A DNA stretch of 64,000 bases from the NCBI RefSeq assembly GCF_000307265.1, contig NZ_DF158897.1, positions 419,730 through 483,729 on the forward strand. Reading direction: 5' to 3'. The stretch is from Oscillibacter ruminantium GH1 (GTDB lineage: Bacteria > Bacillota > Clostridia > Oscillospirales > Oscillospiraceae). The translations under genes were made by a program, and so were the position numbers. The number at the start of each line of letters is the position of its first letter. Position 1 is the stretch's first letter. A model generated the notes under the pieces. It saw only the letters and a program-made list of their open reading frames with translations. It ran no database searches and was not told the DNA's origin. Of the stretch, positions 34,280-43,854 are shown in pieces.

Positions 34280-34625
34280 GAGAAATTTTAGTTTTTGCGG
34301 AAACACCTTACAATTGCGGCTGTTTATCCGTAAATGGTCTAACTTTTTCAACAATTCTTTCTCGTTTTGTGGAAAACTTTCTTATTCACCCCGAAGAAAC
34401 GACAATTCGTTTACAGACTGTTCACAGGAAATGCATAATTCCGCCATGTTTATCGGGTATCTTAAGAATCAGCAAAGGGGACTCCCACCCCGATGCGTTT
34501 TCTCCCTCCTAAAACACACACAGCAGAAAAGACCGCTTCGGCGGTCTTTTTTGCGTTGATATGCAGAAAATTATTTTACTGTTCCATATCTCTTTTGCAG
34601 AGGGTTTTGACGGTATTTTCCGTTC
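34280..34625 (+). other. Gene-free stretch with a UUCG terminator; possible small RNA
   Basis: No convincing gene. A TGTGGAAAA motif (DnaA-box-like) lies at 34368-34376, and a very stable hairpin GACCGC-TTCG-GCGGTC with T6 at 34527-34552. A reading frame that runs from 34493 into nadE crosses this terminator and the nadE promoter and is not a real N-terminal extension. The roughly 240 bases before the terminator could encode a small RNA; I do not recognise the family. Confidence 0.45.
34527..34552 (+). terminator. Orphan UUCG-loop terminator
   Basis: AAAAGACCGC-TTCG-GCGGTCTTTTTT, symmetric enough to act in both directions, with no protein gene directly upstream. Confidence 0.85.
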
Positions 34626-34654
34626 TTGCGAAAAGTCCCTGCGTGGTATACTAT
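34626..34654 (+). promoter_or_regulatory. Predicted promoter of nadE
   Basis: TTGCGA (34626-34631), 17 bases, TACTAT (34649-34654). Confidence 0.6.
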
Positions 34655-34690
34655 AAAGACAAATCATTTTTACTCAGGAGGCGTTTTTGC

Positions 34691-36607
34691 ATGAAAGACG
34701 GTTTTATCTCTGTCGCCTGCGGAAGTCCCCGGATTCATCTGGCTGACTGTGCCCGCAATGCGGAGGAGACGTTCACCCTGATGCGCAAAGCAGAGAAGGC
34801 GGGCGTTAAAGTTTTGGTCCTTCCGGAGCTTGGATTGACGGGCTATACCTGCGGCGACCTTTTTTATCAGGAGACTTTGCTGCGGGGCGCAGAGGAAGCC
34901 CTTGCCACCGTTTTAGAAGCCACCCGGAATCTGGAGGTGGTAACGGCAGTAGGTCTTCCCGTCCGGTGTAATAACAAATTGTATAACTGCGCTGCAATTA
35001 TACAAAAAGGATGTATTTTAGGAGTCGTCCCTAAGACGCATTTGCCAAATTACAGCGAGTTTTACGAAAAGCGCCAGTTTGCACCTGCGCCGTCAGAGGG
35101 TGATTTTATTACGCTCTGCGGGCAGGAGGATGTGCGCTTTGGGGCCTTGCAGACTTTTGCCTGCACAGAAGTTCCCGGTCTGGTGCTGGGCTTTGAAATC
35201 TGCGAAGACCTGTGGGCGCCGGATTCTCCCTCTGTGAAAATGGCGCAGGCCGGGGCCACCGTGATTGGAAATCTCTCCGCCAGCAACGATCTCATTGGCA
35301 AGGACCAGTACCGCCGTCAGCTGGTGACCATGCAGTCGGCAAAACTTCTGTGCGGATATGTGTACACCAGCTCGGGGGAAGGGGAGTCCTCTTCCGATGT
35401 AGTGTTCGGCGCGCATCAGCTGATTGCCGAAAATGGAACCCTTTTGGCGGAGAAGCGGTTTGAGGGCGGCCTGCTGATTTCCGAGATCGACGTGCAGCGG
35501 CTCTGCTATGAACGCCGCCGCACGCAGAGTTTTGCAGACCTCTCTTGGGAGGAAAAATACGAGCATACGTTTTCCCTCACCATGGGAAAAACGAAACTGA
35601 CCCGCTATATTGCGCCCATGCCCTTCGTCCCCGAGGGAAAGGGGGACCGGGATCAGCGGTGTCAGGAAATTTTGTTGATTGCGTCTCTGGGCCTCAAGCA
35701 GCGGCTGGAACACACCGGGGCAAAAACCGCCGTGGTGGGCCTGTCCGGCGGGCTGGACTCCACGCTGGCGGTGCTGATTACGGGTCTTGCCCTAAAGATG
35801 CTGGATCGGCCCATGACGGACATTGTGGCGGTGACCATGCCCTGCTTTGGCACCACGGACCGGACGAAAAACAACGCCGTGATTTTGGCGGAGCGGCTGG
35901 GGGCCACCCTGAAAACTGTGGACATTTCCGCCTCCGTCCGCAGTCACTTCAAGGATATCGGCCATGATATGGCGGATCACTCCGTCACCTTTGAAAACGG
36001 ACAGGCCCGGGAACGGACGCAGGTTTTGATGGACGTGGCCAACCAGACGGGCGGCCTTGTCATCGGCACCGGCGATCTCTCCGAACTGGCATTGGGTTGG
36101 TGTACCTACAACGGGGACCACATGAGCAATTATGCGGTCAACACCTCGATTCCCAAGACGCTGGTGCGGCACTTGGTGGCGTATCTTGCCCGGGATAATC
36201 AAGACAAGGACGCGGATCTGACCGTTGTCTTGGAGGATATTCTGGACACGCCGGTGTCCCCGGAACTTCTGCCGGCAGTGCAGGGAAATATCTCCCAGAA
36301 GACGGAAGACTTGGTAGGTCCATATGAACTCCATGACTTCTTTCTGTATTATCTGCTGCGGTGGGGCTTCAGCCCGAGCAAAATCTATCGGCTGGCTATG
36401 GATGCCTGGGGGAAAAAGTATGACCGCACGGTCATTTTAAAGTGGCTGAAAACCTTTTACCGTCGGTTTTTCTCTCAGCAGTTTAAGCGCAATTGCCTGC
36501 CCGATGGGCCAAAGGTTGGCTCTGTGGCGGTTTCTCCCCGGGGCGACTTGCGAATGCCCAGCGACGCAAGTATGAATCTCTGGCAAAGTGAGTTGGATTC
36601 GCTGTAA
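34691..36607 (+). CDS. nadE: Glutamine-dependent NAD+ synthetase
   Basis: 638 residues, the two-domain form. The N-terminal nitrilase-type glutaminase has its catalytic triad in VLPELGLTGY (Glu), VVPKTHLPNY (Lys) and FEICEDLW (Cys). The C-terminal synthetase has the PP-loop LSGGLDSTLA and GTGDLSELALGW. It amidates deamido-NAD+ using glutamine-derived ammonia, the last step of NAD+ synthesis. Start ATG 34691 follows AGGAGG. The last 55 coding bases are repeated at 36752-36806 downstream. Confidence 0.95.
   Translation: MKDGFISVACGSPRIHLADCARNAEETFTLMRKAEKAGVKVLVLPELGLTGYTCGDLFYQETLLRGAEEALATVLEATRNLEVVTAVGLPVRCNNKLYNCAAIIQKGCILGVVPKTHLPNYSEFYEKRQFAPAPSEGDFITLCGQEDVRFGALQTFACTEVPGLVLGFEICEDLWAPDSPSVKMAQAGATVIGNLSASNDLIGKDQYRRQLVTMQSAKLLCGYVYTSSGEGESSSDVVFGAHQLIAENGTLLAEKRFEGGLLISEIDVQRLCYERRRTQSFADLSWEEKYEHTFSLTMGKTKLTRYIAPMPFVPEGKGDRDQRCQEILLIASLGLKQRLEHTGAKTAVVGLSGGLDSTLAVLITGLALKMLDRPMTDIVAVTMPCFGTTDRTKNNAVILAERLGATLKTVDISASVRSHFKDIGHDMADHSVTFENGQARERTQVLMDVANQTGGLVIGTGDLSELALGWCTYNGDHMSNYAVNTSIPKTLVRHLVAYLARDNQDKDADLTVVLEDILDTPVSPELLPAVQGNISQKTEDLVGPYELHDFFLYYLLRWGFSPSKIYRLAMDAWGKKYDRTVILKWLKTFYRRFFSQQFKRNCLPDGPKVGSVAVSPRGDLRMPSDASMNLWQSELDSL
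36550..36604 (+). repeat. Direct repeat, copy 1 (3' end of nadE)
   Basis: 55 bases coding for the conserved C-terminus of NadE (RMPSDASMNLWQSELDSL). They recur 202 bases downstream with one mismatch. Confidence 0.92.
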
Positions 36608-36643
36608 GCATTCATATTTGAGGAGCAAGTCGCCAAAAAAGGG

Positions 36644-36680
36644 CTCCCACAGCAAAGTCACTTCCTTTGCTGTGGGAAAA
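36644..36680 (-). terminator. Hairpin between nadE and its tail copy
   Basis: Stem TCCCACAGCAAAG / CTTTGCTGTGGGA. The T run (CCCTTTTTT) is on the minus strand, so as a terminator it points away from nadE; no minus-strand gene is adjacent. Confidence 0.5.
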
Positions 36681-36751
36681 GGAGGGGCAAGGAAGCGCGC
36701 GAAGTTGTTGCCGCAGGCAGAAACGGAGCAGCGCAGACTTTGCCACGACGC

Positions 36752-36812
36752 GCGAATGCCCAGCGACGCAAGTATGAATCTCTGGCAAAGTGAGTTGGAT
36801 ACGCTGGAATAA
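36752..36812 (+). pseudogene. Duplicated 3' fragment of nadE (direct repeat, copy 2)
   Basis: Positions 36752-36806 match 36550-36604 with a single difference (36801 against 36599). The copy still encodes the NadE tail, with its stop replaced by one Glu codon before TAA. It has no start or upstream domain and cannot be a working gene. It probably arose by a tandem duplication, part of which was lost. A 9-bp inverted repeat ACTTTGCCA / TGGCAAAGT brackets much of it (36739-36793). Confidence 0.85.
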
Positions 36813-36877
36813 AACCTTGATCTCGGCGTGGAGGCCGTTTTTAACGGCCCCCACGTCTTCTTTTAAAAGGAGTTTTC

Positions 36878-37315
36878 ATGAAAACTGTCACCATCTACAC
36901 AGACGGAGCCTGTTCCGGAAATCCCGGCCCCGGCGGCTGGGGAGCCGTCCTCCTGTACGGCGCGCACCGGCGGGAACTCTCCGGCGGTGAAGCAGACACC
37001 ACCAATAACCGCATGGAGCTGACCGCCGTAATTGAGGCGTTATCACTTTTGAAAGAGCCTTGTACCGTCGACCTTTGGAGCGATTCCAAATACGTGATTG
37101 ACGGGCTTGAAAAGGGCTGGGCAAAGGGCTGGCAGAAGCGGGGATGGGTCAAGTCCGATAAAAAGCCCGCCCTGAATCCCGATCTCTGGGAAAAACTGCT
37201 GGCACTCACGGATACTCATACCCTCCGCTACCACTGGGTTAAGGGTCACGCCGATACCGCCGAAAACAACCGCTGCGACGAATTGGCAGTGGCCGAGAGC
37301 AGAAAGTTTAAATGA
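36878..37315 (+). CDS. rnhA: Ribonuclease HI
   Basis: 145 residues. All four catalytic acidic positions are visible: [16 protein letters not shown] (Asp), [12 protein letters not shown] (Glu), [10 protein letters not shown] (Asp) and [15 protein letters not shown] (Asp). It cleaves the RNA of RNA-DNA hybrids such as R-loops and lagging-strand primers. Start ATG follows AAAAGGAG. It is convergent with gyrA and shares a bidirectional terminator with it. Confidence 0.95.
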   Translation: MKTVTIYTDGACSGNPGPGGWGAVLLYGAHRRELSGGEADTTNNRMELTAVIEALSLLKEPCTVDLWSDSKYVIDGLEKGWAKGWQKRGWVKSDKKPALNPDLWEKLLALTDTHTLRYHWVKGHADTAENNRCDELAVAESRKFK

Positions 37316-37346
37316 CACTCTATTACGGAGCATTTCATAGAGCAAA

Positions 37347-37388
37347 AAAGGATCAGGAATGGCGCTTGCCATTCCTGATCTTTTTTTA
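37347..37388. terminator. Bidirectional terminator of rnhA and gyrA
   Basis: Perfect 13-bp stem GATCAGGAATGGC with a 4-base loop, T run on the plus side and AAAAAAGG giving a T run on the minus side. Confidence 0.9.
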
Positions 37389-37434
37389 TTGAATTTTTCT
37401 GTGCCTCACAGACAGAAAGCTCATTTAAAGCGGC

Positions 37435-39990
37435 TTACGCCTCCGGCTCGTCCTGCGTCGGCTCTTCCGCGGGAAGAACCTCGCCCTCGCCCTGAGAAAG
37501 CTCTCCATCCTCCTGAACAGGCTCCGCTTCTTCCTTATCGGTCAGTGCCATGGAGATGACCTGATCCCCGTCCTCCTTAAAGCGCATGACGATAACGCCC
37601 TGCGTGGCGCGTCCCGCTACGCGGATGCTGTCCACCGCAGTACGAATCATGATGCCGCTCTGGGTAACCAGCAGAATATCTTCGCTTCCGTCCACGACTT
37701 TGACGCCCACCACAGGGCCGGTTTTATCCGTCACCATATAGTTCTTGATACCAAGGCCGCCGCGGTTCGTGATGCGGTAATCCTCCACGGGGGTACGCTT
37801 ACCATAGCCCTTCTCCGTGATGGAGAGGACGGTATTACCCTCTGCGGCCCGGGCGGCGGCAACCACATAGTCGCCCTCCCGCAGGCGGATACCGCGAACA
37901 CCCATAGCGTCCCTTCCCATAGGCCGAACGTCCGTCTCGTCAAAGCAGACGGCCTGTCCATCGTGGGTGGCAATGAGAATTCTCATGGTGCCGTCCGTCT
38001 CCCGCACGGTAATCAACTCGTCACCCTCGTCCATCCGCAGGGCGCGGATGCCGTTATTGCGCAAATTTCTCAGCGTATTGGCTGGCAGACGCTTCACGGT
38101 TCCGTTTCGGGTCACCATGAAGAGGAACCGGCCGTCATCCTCAATGGAGCGGGTGTGGATCATGGCCTGAACCCGCTCGCCCTGCTCAATCTGCAAGATG
38201 TTGATGAGGTTTGTGCCCTTGGCGGTCTTGCCCGACTCGGGAATCTGATAGCCCTTCTTGCGGTAGACCTTTCCGGTATCCGTGAAGAAGAGGATATAGT
38301 CGTGGGTGGAGGCGGTAAACACATCCACCACCACGTCCTCGTCCCGGGTTGTAATGCCCTTTTTGCCCATGCCGCCCTTGGACTGCGCGGTATACTCGCT
38401 GACCGGGGTACGCTTGATATAGCCCGCCTCCGTCAAGGTGAAGACGCACTCTTCCTCCTCGATCAAATCCTCGATATCAATTTCGTTTTCTACATCCTGA
38501 ATCTCGGTCTTGCGGTCATCGCCGTATTTCTCGGCAATGGCCATCAGTTCTTCTTTCAAAACGGCGCGGATCATTTCATTAGAAGCCAAGAGTTTTTCAA
38601 AGTAAGCGATTTTCTCTTCCAGCTCCTTATACTCCGTCTCCAGCTTCTCCCGGTTCAGACCCTGCAAGGCAATCAGCCGCATGTCGCAGATGGCCTGCGC
38701 CTGAATCTCGTCCAGACCGAAGCGGCTCATCAAATCCTGCTTGGCGCTGTCGTAGCTGGAACGAATGACCTTGATGACCTCGTCGATGTGATCCTGCGCA
38801 ATCAGCAGGCCCTCCAGCAGGTGAGCGCGCTCCTGCGCCTTGCGCAGATCGTATTTTGTCCGGCGGACAATCAGCTCTTCTTGGAAGCGCAGATACTCGT
38901 CAATGATGTGCCGCAGAGACAAAATTTTCGGCTGAGACTGATTATCCACCAGTGCCAGCATGTTGATGGCAAAGCTGGATTGCAGCGCGGTCTGGGAAAA
39001 CAGGCGATTCAACACCACCTGCGGATTCGCGTCCCGCTTCAGCTCAATAACCACCCTCATACCGTTTCGGTCGGATTCGTCACGGATGTCGGAGATACCC
39101 TCTAACCGCTTGTCCTCTACCTGTTCCGCCATGTTTTTAATCAGCAGACGCTTATTCACCTGATAAGGGATTTCCGTCACCACGATGCGGGTCCGATCCT
39201 TGCCAAATTCCTCAAACTCCGTCCGGGCGCGGATCACCACCCGGCCCCGGCCGGTGGCATAGGCCGCGCGAATGCCGCTGCGGCCCATAATAATGCCCTT
39301 GGTGGGGAAATCAGGACCCTTTACGTGCTGCATGAGATCAGCGATCTCTGCCTCCGGATTATCCAGCACACAGATGCAAGCGTTGATGACCTCCCGCAGG
39401 TTATGGGGCGGGATGTTGGTGGCCATGCCGACGGCGATGCCGCTGGAGCCGTTGACCAGCAGATTGGGGAAACGGGCGGGAAGAACCCGGGGTTCTTTCC
39501 GCGTCTCGTCAAAGTTGGGGTCCCAATCCACGGTATCTTTTTCAATGTCCCGCAGCATTTCCTCGGAAATTTTGGAAAGGCGCGCCTCCGTATAACGGTA
39601 GGCAGCGGGGGGGTCGCCGTCGATGGAACCAAAGTTGCCGTGTCCGTCCACCAGCACATAGCGCATGGAAAAGTCCTGCGCAAGGCGCACAAGCGCGTCG
39701 TACACGGATTGATCGCCGTGGGGGTGATATCTACCCAGAACATCGCCGACGGCCGTAGCGCACTTGCGGAAGGCCTTCTCGAAGGTCAGGCCATCTTCAT
39801 ACATGGCGTACAGAATCCGGCGGTGAACGGGCTTCAAACCGTCCCGCACGTCTGGCAGGGCGCGGCCCACGATGACGCTCATGGCATACTCAATATAGGA
39901 TTTCTGCATTTCGGAAACGAGGGGAGACTGTTCAATCTTTTGATTGGGGAACCGAATCTCCTCGGGATCATACTGGGGTTTCTTACTCAT
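37435..39990 (-). CDS. gyrA: DNA gyrase subunit A
   Basis: 851 residues. The N-terminal domain has [20 protein letters not shown] and the active-site Tyr133 in YRYTEARL. The C-terminal domain carries a GyrA box, QSKGGMG, which is needed for DNA wrapping and negative supercoiling and separates it from the topoisomerase IV-type subunit at 17052. In the quinolone-determining region the sequence is [10 protein letters not shown]: Gln94 sits where many species have Ser or Thr (E. coli Ser83), while Asp98 is kept. The acidic C-terminal tail is rich in Glu. It follows gyrB by 15 bases. Confidence 0.96.
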   Translation of the reverse strand: MSKKPQYDPEEIRFPNQKIEQSPLVSEMQKSYIEYAMSVIVGRALPDVRDGLKPVHRRILYAMYEDGLTFEKAFRKCATAVGDVLGRYHPHGDQSVYDALVRLAQDFSMRYVLVDGHGNFGSIDGDPPAAYRYTEARLSKISEEMLRDIEKDTVDWDPNFDETRKEPRVLPARFPNLLVNGSSGIAVGMATNIPPHNLREVINACICVLDNPEAEIADLMQHVKGPDFPTKGIIMGRSGIRAAYATGRGRVVIRARTEFEEFGKDRTRIVVTEIPYQVNKRLLIKNMAEQVEDKRLEGISDIRDESDRNGMRVVIELKRDANPQVVLNRLFSQTALQSSFAINMLALVDNQSQPKILSLRHIIDEYLRFQEELIVRRTKYDLRKAQERAHLLEGLLIAQDHIDEVIKVIRSSYDSAKQDLMSRFGLDEIQAQAICDMRLIALQGLNREKLETEYKELEEKIAYFEKLLASNEMIRAVLKEELMAIAEKYGDDRKTEIQDVENEIDIEDLIEEEECVFTLTEAGYIKRTPVSEYTAQSKGGMGKKGITTRDEDVVVDVFTASTHDYILFFTDTGKVYRKKGYQIPESGKTAKGTNLINILQIEQGERVQAMIHTRSIEDDGRFLFMVTRNGTVKRLPANTLRNLRNNGIRALRMDEGDELITVRETDGTMRILIATHDGQAVCFDETDVRPMGRDAMGVRGIRLREGDYVVAAARAAEGNTVLSITEKGYGKRTPVEDYRITNRGGLGIKNYMVTDKTGPVVGVKVVDGSEDILLVTQSGIMIRTAVDSIRVAGRATQGVIVMRFKEDGDQVISMALTDKEEAEPVQEDGELSQGEGEVLPAEEPTQDEPEA

Positions 39991-40005
39991 TTCGGTTCTC
40001 CCTCC

Positions 40006-41958
40006 TTAATAGTCCAGATTGACCGCGTATTTCGCGTTCTTCTCAATAAATTCCTTCCGCGGCTCCACCTTTTCACCCATCAGGATGGAAAAGGTTTCGT
40101 CGGCGGCCACGGCGTCATCCAGCGTAATGCGGCGCAGCGTCCGTTTTTCCGGGTCCATGGTGGTTTCCCATAGCTCATGGGGGTTCATTTCGCCAAGGCC
40201 CTTATAGCGGCTGATCTCAATCTTTGCATTGGGATTGTCCGCCCGCATTTCGTTGGAGATCACGCGGCTCTCATCCTCGGAATAAGCCACGCGGGAGTTT
40301 TTGCCCCGTGTCAGCTTGAACAGGGGGGGAACAGCGGCATAAACATAGCCGTGCTCAATCAAGGGCCGCATAAAGCGGAAGAAAAAGGTCAGCAGCAGGG
40401 TGCGGATATGAGAACCATCCACATCGGCATCCGCCATGATGACGATTTTATGATAGCGGAGCCTCGTCAGGTCAAATTCGTCGCCGATGCCCGCGCCCAG
40501 CGCGGTAATAACCGGCTGGAGCTTGTCGTTGCCATATACTTTATCGGCCCGGGCCTTCTCCACGTTCAGCATCTTTCCCCACAGAGGAAGAATGGCCTGA
40601 AACCGGGAGTCCCGTCCCTGTGTGGCGGAGCCGCCTGCGGAGTCACCCTCGACGATATAGATTTCTGTCAATTCCGGGTTTGCCTCGTTGCAGTCCCGCA
40701 GCTTGTCCGGCATAGCCGCGCCGCCCAAAGCGGTCTTGCGGCGAATGGATTCCCGGGCTTTTCGGGCGGCCTCACGGGCGCGGTTTGCGGTGAGGGACTT
40801 GTCCAAAATCATGCGCCCCACCTGCGGGTTTTCCTCCAGATAGGTGTCCAGCTTGTTGGAAACAAGATTGTTTACCAGCGTGCGGATTTCACTGTTGCCC
40901 AGCTTTGCCTTGGTCTGCCCCTCGAACTGGGCGTCGGTCAGCTTCACGGAAATCACGCAGGTAAGACCCTCCCGGCAGTCCTCGCCGGAAATCTTGTCCC
41001 CATCCTTCAGCATTCCGATTTTCTTGCCGTAGGCATTGAGCACATTGGTCAGCGCCCGCTTAAAACCCTCCTCATGCATACCGCCCTCGGGCGTATGGAT
41101 GTTGTTGGCAAAGGACAGCATGGTTTCGTTATAGCCATCGTTATACTGAATAGCAATCTCCGCCATGGAATCGTCCTTGGTGCCGGACATATAGATCACA
41201 TCGCTGTGCAGCGCATCCTTCGCCCGGTTCAGCCACGTGACAAATTCCCGGATGCCGCCGGCATAGTGCATTTCGTCGGACTGCTCCCGGCCCTCTCTCA
41301 GGTCCACAGTTCGGATCTTCAGACCGGCATTCAAAAACGCCTGTTCCCGCATCCGGGTATGAAGAATGTCATACTCATATTCGGTTGTATCCCGGAACAT
41401 CTCCGGGTCGGGCTTAAAGGTGACGGTGGTGCCCGTGTGATCGGTGGTTCCCACCACCTTCATCTCCTGCGTAATACCACCGCGGGAAAAACGCATCTCA
41501 TAGATGTTTCCGTCCTTGTGGACCTGTACGACCAGCCACTCGGACAGGGCGTTGACCACCGATGCGCCCACGCCGTGGAGTCCGCCGGAAACTTTATAGC
41601 CTCCGCCGCCGAATTTTCCGCCGGCATGCAGCACAGAGAACACGACTTCAAGCGCCGGACGGCCGGTCTGTGCCTGAATGTCCACGGGAATACCGCGGCC
41701 ATTATCTACCACGGTAATGGTTCCGTCGGCATTAATCTGCACCAGAATTTCCGTGCAATACCCTGCCAACGCTTCGTCGATGGCGTTATCTACGATCTCA
41801 TACACCAGATGGTGCAGACCGGAAGACGACGTGGACCCGATATACATGCCGGGCCGCTTACGAACCGCCTCCAGCCCCTCCAAAACCTGAATTTCTGAGG
41901 CATCATACTCGTTTTCTGAACCGACTGTGGTTGAATTTAGCATTTCATTTTCTGCCAT
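40006..41958 (-). CDS. gyrB: DNA gyrase subunit B
   Basis: 650 residues. The ATPase domain has [15 protein letters not shown] and [21 protein letters not shown] has EGDSAGGSA and [17 protein letters not shown], and the C-terminal part has [18 protein letters not shown]. This is the gyrase ATPase subunit, in the conserved origin order dnaA-dnaN-S4-recF-remB-gyrB-gyrA. Start ATG follows AGGAGAAACC. About 40-55 bases upstream a GC-rich hairpin (CGGGTC/GACCCG) beside the palindrome GCGGGCCCGC lies in the leader. The 235-base gap to remB has no gene. Confidence 0.97.
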   Translation of the reverse strand: MAENEMLNSTTVGSENEYDASEIQVLEGLEAVRKRPGMYIGSTSSSGLHHLVYEIVDNAIDEALAGYCTEILVQINADGTITVVDNGRGIPVDIQAQTGRPALEVVFSVLHAGGKFGGGGYKVSGGLHGVGASVVNALSEWLVVQVHKDGNIYEMRFSRGGITQEMKVVGTTDHTGTTVTFKPDPEMFRDTTEYEYDILHTRMREQAFLNAGLKIRTVDLREGREQSDEMHYAGGIREFVTWLNRAKDALHSDVIYMSGTKDDSMAEIAIQYNDGYNETMLSFANNIHTPEGGMHEEGFKRALTNVLNAYGKKIGMLKDGDKISGEDCREGLTCVISVKLTDAQFEGQTKAKLGNSEIRTLVNNLVSNKLDTYLEENPQVGRMILDKSLTANRAREAARKARESIRRKTALGGAAMPDKLRDCNEANPELTEIYIVEGDSAGGSATQGRDSRFQAILPLWGKMLNVEKARADKVYGNDKLQPVITALGAGIGDEFDLTRLRYHKIVIMADADVDGSHIRTLLLTFFFRFMRPLIEHGYVYAAVPPLFKLTRGKNSRVAYSEDESRVISNEMRADNPNAKIEISRYKGLGEMNPHELWETTMDPEKRTLRRITLDDAVAADETFSILMGEKVEPRKEFIEKNAKYAVNLDY

Positions 41959-42193
41959 TTGGTTTCTCCTTCCGTATGCAAGGCAAGAAGAGCCGGGTCC
42001 GCCGACCCGCGGGCCCGCTTCTCCTTGCCCCTGAGTAAAGTATTATGAATATTTATACACTGATAAACAGCATTCTTTTTCTCTTTGCCGCCTTTTCAAT
42101 CAGCCCTGCAAAAAGAAAAATGTTGGTTCTTTTCTTGCTCTCGACTGCAAGTTCGTAAGTGGCATCCTGCAAAGCATTTCAAATGCTCTGTTT

Positions 42194-42460
42194 TTACAAT
42201 TCCAATTGCAGGCTCTCCGCCCTGCGCTGCAAAGTCGTGGGACTGAGTTGAGAGAGATAGACGATCTGGGCGTGGTAAGGGTGATCGCACACCACAAAGG
42301 ATTTTGGCAGAGTACCGGAAACATCCAGCACCACGCCCTCCGCCTCCGCTTTTGCAAGATACTCCCGCGTGCGCTTTTCATAGCTGCATTTGTCCAGATC
42401 AAAAATACCGACCACCCGTTTTTCCGGGACAATTTCGTTTTGACCAATGTGAAGATACAA
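42194..42460 (-). CDS. remB: Extracellular matrix regulator RemB-like (DUF370) protein
   Basis: 88 residues. MYLHIGQNEIVPEKRVVGIFD matches the start of the DUF370/RemB family found between recF and gyrB in Firmicutes. The related RemA is a DNA-binding regulator of biofilm matrix genes in Bacillus; the role here is inferred by family and position. The start is TTG. The start codon lies in a tandem TTGTATC repeat, so the exact start is less sure than the gene itself. Confidence 0.88.
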   Translation of the reverse strand: MYLHIGQNEIVPEKRVVGIFDLDKCSYEKRTREYLAKAEAEGVVLDVSGTLPKSFVVCDHPYHAQIVYLSQLSPTTLQRRAESLQLEL

Positions 42461-42502
42461 GATACAAGTCCCTTTCTCAACGCGCCTCTTTTTAGAGACT
42501 CA

Positions 42503-42518
42503 CGTTTCACGTGAAACA
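42503..42518. promoter_or_regulatory. parS centromere-like site
   Basis: CGTTTCACGTGAAACA contains the 14-bp perfect palindrome GTTTCACGTGAAAC and matches the bacterial parS consensus at 15 of 16 positions. It lies in the gap between recF and remB, about 2.6 kb from the DnaA boxes. ParB (Spo0J) bound here would load SMC and position the origin. parA and parB themselves are not in this window. Confidence 0.9.
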
Positions 42519-42535
42519 TTGTGTTTTCAGGCATT

Positions 42536-43648
42536 TTAGAATGATTCCAGCACCTTTCCGGCGGCAATGTGAAAGACTTTTCCACCCAGTAAAACCGGCA
42601 GTCGGTCATCCTCGCAGCAGGTGATAAAAACCTGCCCCCCTGAAATGCGGTTCAGAACAAATTCCTGCCGCCGGGGATCCAGCTCAGAGAGAACATCGTC
42701 CAGCAAAAGAATAGGCGCTTCTCCGGTGACATTTTTATAAATTTCTCGCTCTGCCAGCTTTAAACTCAATGCCGCCGTCCGGGTCTGCCCTTGAGAAGAA
42801 TAGGTCTTTGCATCTCGTCCATCAATTTCCACCAATAAATCGTCCTTATGCGGGCCGGACAAGCATAATCTGGAACCAAGCTCCGCCTGTTTGTGGGATT
42901 CCATATGCGCGCGAAGCTGATCGGTCAAAAGCGGCAGTCCTTCCAACGGATTTAAAACCGTGGAGACTGTTTTGTAATTGACAGAGAGTTTTTCTTTTCC
43001 GCCGGAACAGTCCGCATGGTTGGCGGCGGCGCAAACCGCCAATTTTTCAGTAAATTGAGCCCGATAATGAATGATAACCGCGCCGCTTTGAATCAATCGT
43101 TCATTAAACTCCGGCAGCATATCCAAAAGTCCGGGTTGTTCCTCACAGTCCCGTAAAATTCTGGTTTTGTGAGCATAGACCCGGCGATACGCCGCCAAGG
43201 CCGCCGCATATCTGGGTCGAAGCTGGCAGAGTGCCTGATCAAGAAATTTTCTTCGCGCCGCCGCGCCTTCCCGAATCAAAAGCAAATCCTCCGGACAGAA
43301 AAAAACAGTTTGAAACACCTGAGAAAGTTCCGATGAGGTTTTTGCCGGGACCTTATTAACCCAAAGTTTTCGCCGTTTTTCTCGATACAGCTCCGTCCGC
43401 AGTACAAACTCCCGATCACGGGCAAAAATTTGCCCCTGAATCAGAGCATTTTCCGCCTGAAATCCTATGAGTTCCCGGTCACTCTTTGCCCGACTGGAAT
43501 GACCGCAGGAAAGATATTGAATAGCTTCCAGTAGATTGGTTTTTCCTTGGGCATTTTCACCAAATATCACATTGCAGTCTGTGTCAAATGCCACATCCTG
43601 TCGGTTATAATTGCGAAAATGTTCAAGGGTAAGACGATCAATCCGCAT
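42536..43648 (-). CDS. recF: DNA replication/repair protein RecF
   Basis: 370 residues, normal for RecF. The N-terminus is MRIDRLTLEHFRNY, Walker A is FGENAQGKTN, the signature region includes YSSQGQTRTAALSLKLAE and Walker B is ILLLDDVLSELD. RecF is an SMC-like ATPase that loads RecA at gaps. The start overlaps the end of the upstream S4 gene by 11 bases, implying coupled translation; open frame upstream of ATG 43648 lies inside that gene. Confidence 0.95.
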   Translation of the reverse strand: MRIDRLTLEHFRNYNRQDVAFDTDCNVIFGENAQGKTNLLEAIQYLSCGHSSRAKSDRELIGFQAENALIQGQIFARDREFVLRTELYREKRRKLWVNKVPAKTSSELSQVFQTVFFCPEDLLLIREGAAARRKFLDQALCQLRPRYAAALAAYRRVYAHKTRILRDCEEQPGLLDMLPEFNERLIQSGAVIIHYRAQFTEKLAVCAAANHADCSGGKEKLSVNYKTVSTVLNPLEGLPLLTDQLRAHMESHKQAELGSRLCLSGPHKDDLLVEIDGRDAKTYSSQGQTRTAALSLKLAEREIYKNVTGEAPILLLDDVLSELDPRRQEFVLNRISGGQVFITCCEDDRLPVLLGGKVFHIAAGKVLESF

Positions 43649-43853
43649 AAGATGGCGTGCAGTCCTCTCCGTCAATTCGCGCCACATCACCGGGGCGCAG
43701 TTTTTTTCCCCTCTGGGTGCAGATCTCGCCGTTGACCAGGACTTCTCCGCCCTGAATCCGTTCTTTCGCTTCGCCGCCGGAGGAAACCAGATTGGCCAAC
43801 TTCAAAAGATCCTGCAATTTCACATACTCCGTTGTGATTGTTATTGTTTTCAT
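43638..43853 (-). CDS. S4-domain RNA-binding protein (RlbA/YaaA type)
   Basis: 71 residues, almost entirely an S4 RNA-binding domain (SSGGEAKERIQGGEVLVNGE, then RGKKLRPGDVARI). The gene between dnaN and recF is conserved in Firmicutes; a ribosome-linked role is suggested for homologues but not settled. It begins one base after the dnaN stop and overlaps recF, so it is part of the dnaN-S4-recF unit. Confidence 0.92.
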   Translation of the reverse strand: MKTITITTEYVKLQDLLKLANLVSSGGEAKERIQGGEVLVNGEICTQRGKKLRPGDVARIDGEDCTPSYAD

Positions 43854-43854
43854 A

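Noticed and set aside
34493..34690. N-terminal extension of nadE by 66 codons
   Set aside because: It crosses a terminator and the predicted promoter; the ATG at 34691 has AGGAGG and matches the family start.
36588..36812. 74-codon open frame after nadE
   Set aside because: It exists because the duplicated nadE tail continues the frame; it crosses a hairpin, has no ribosome site and no domain of its own.
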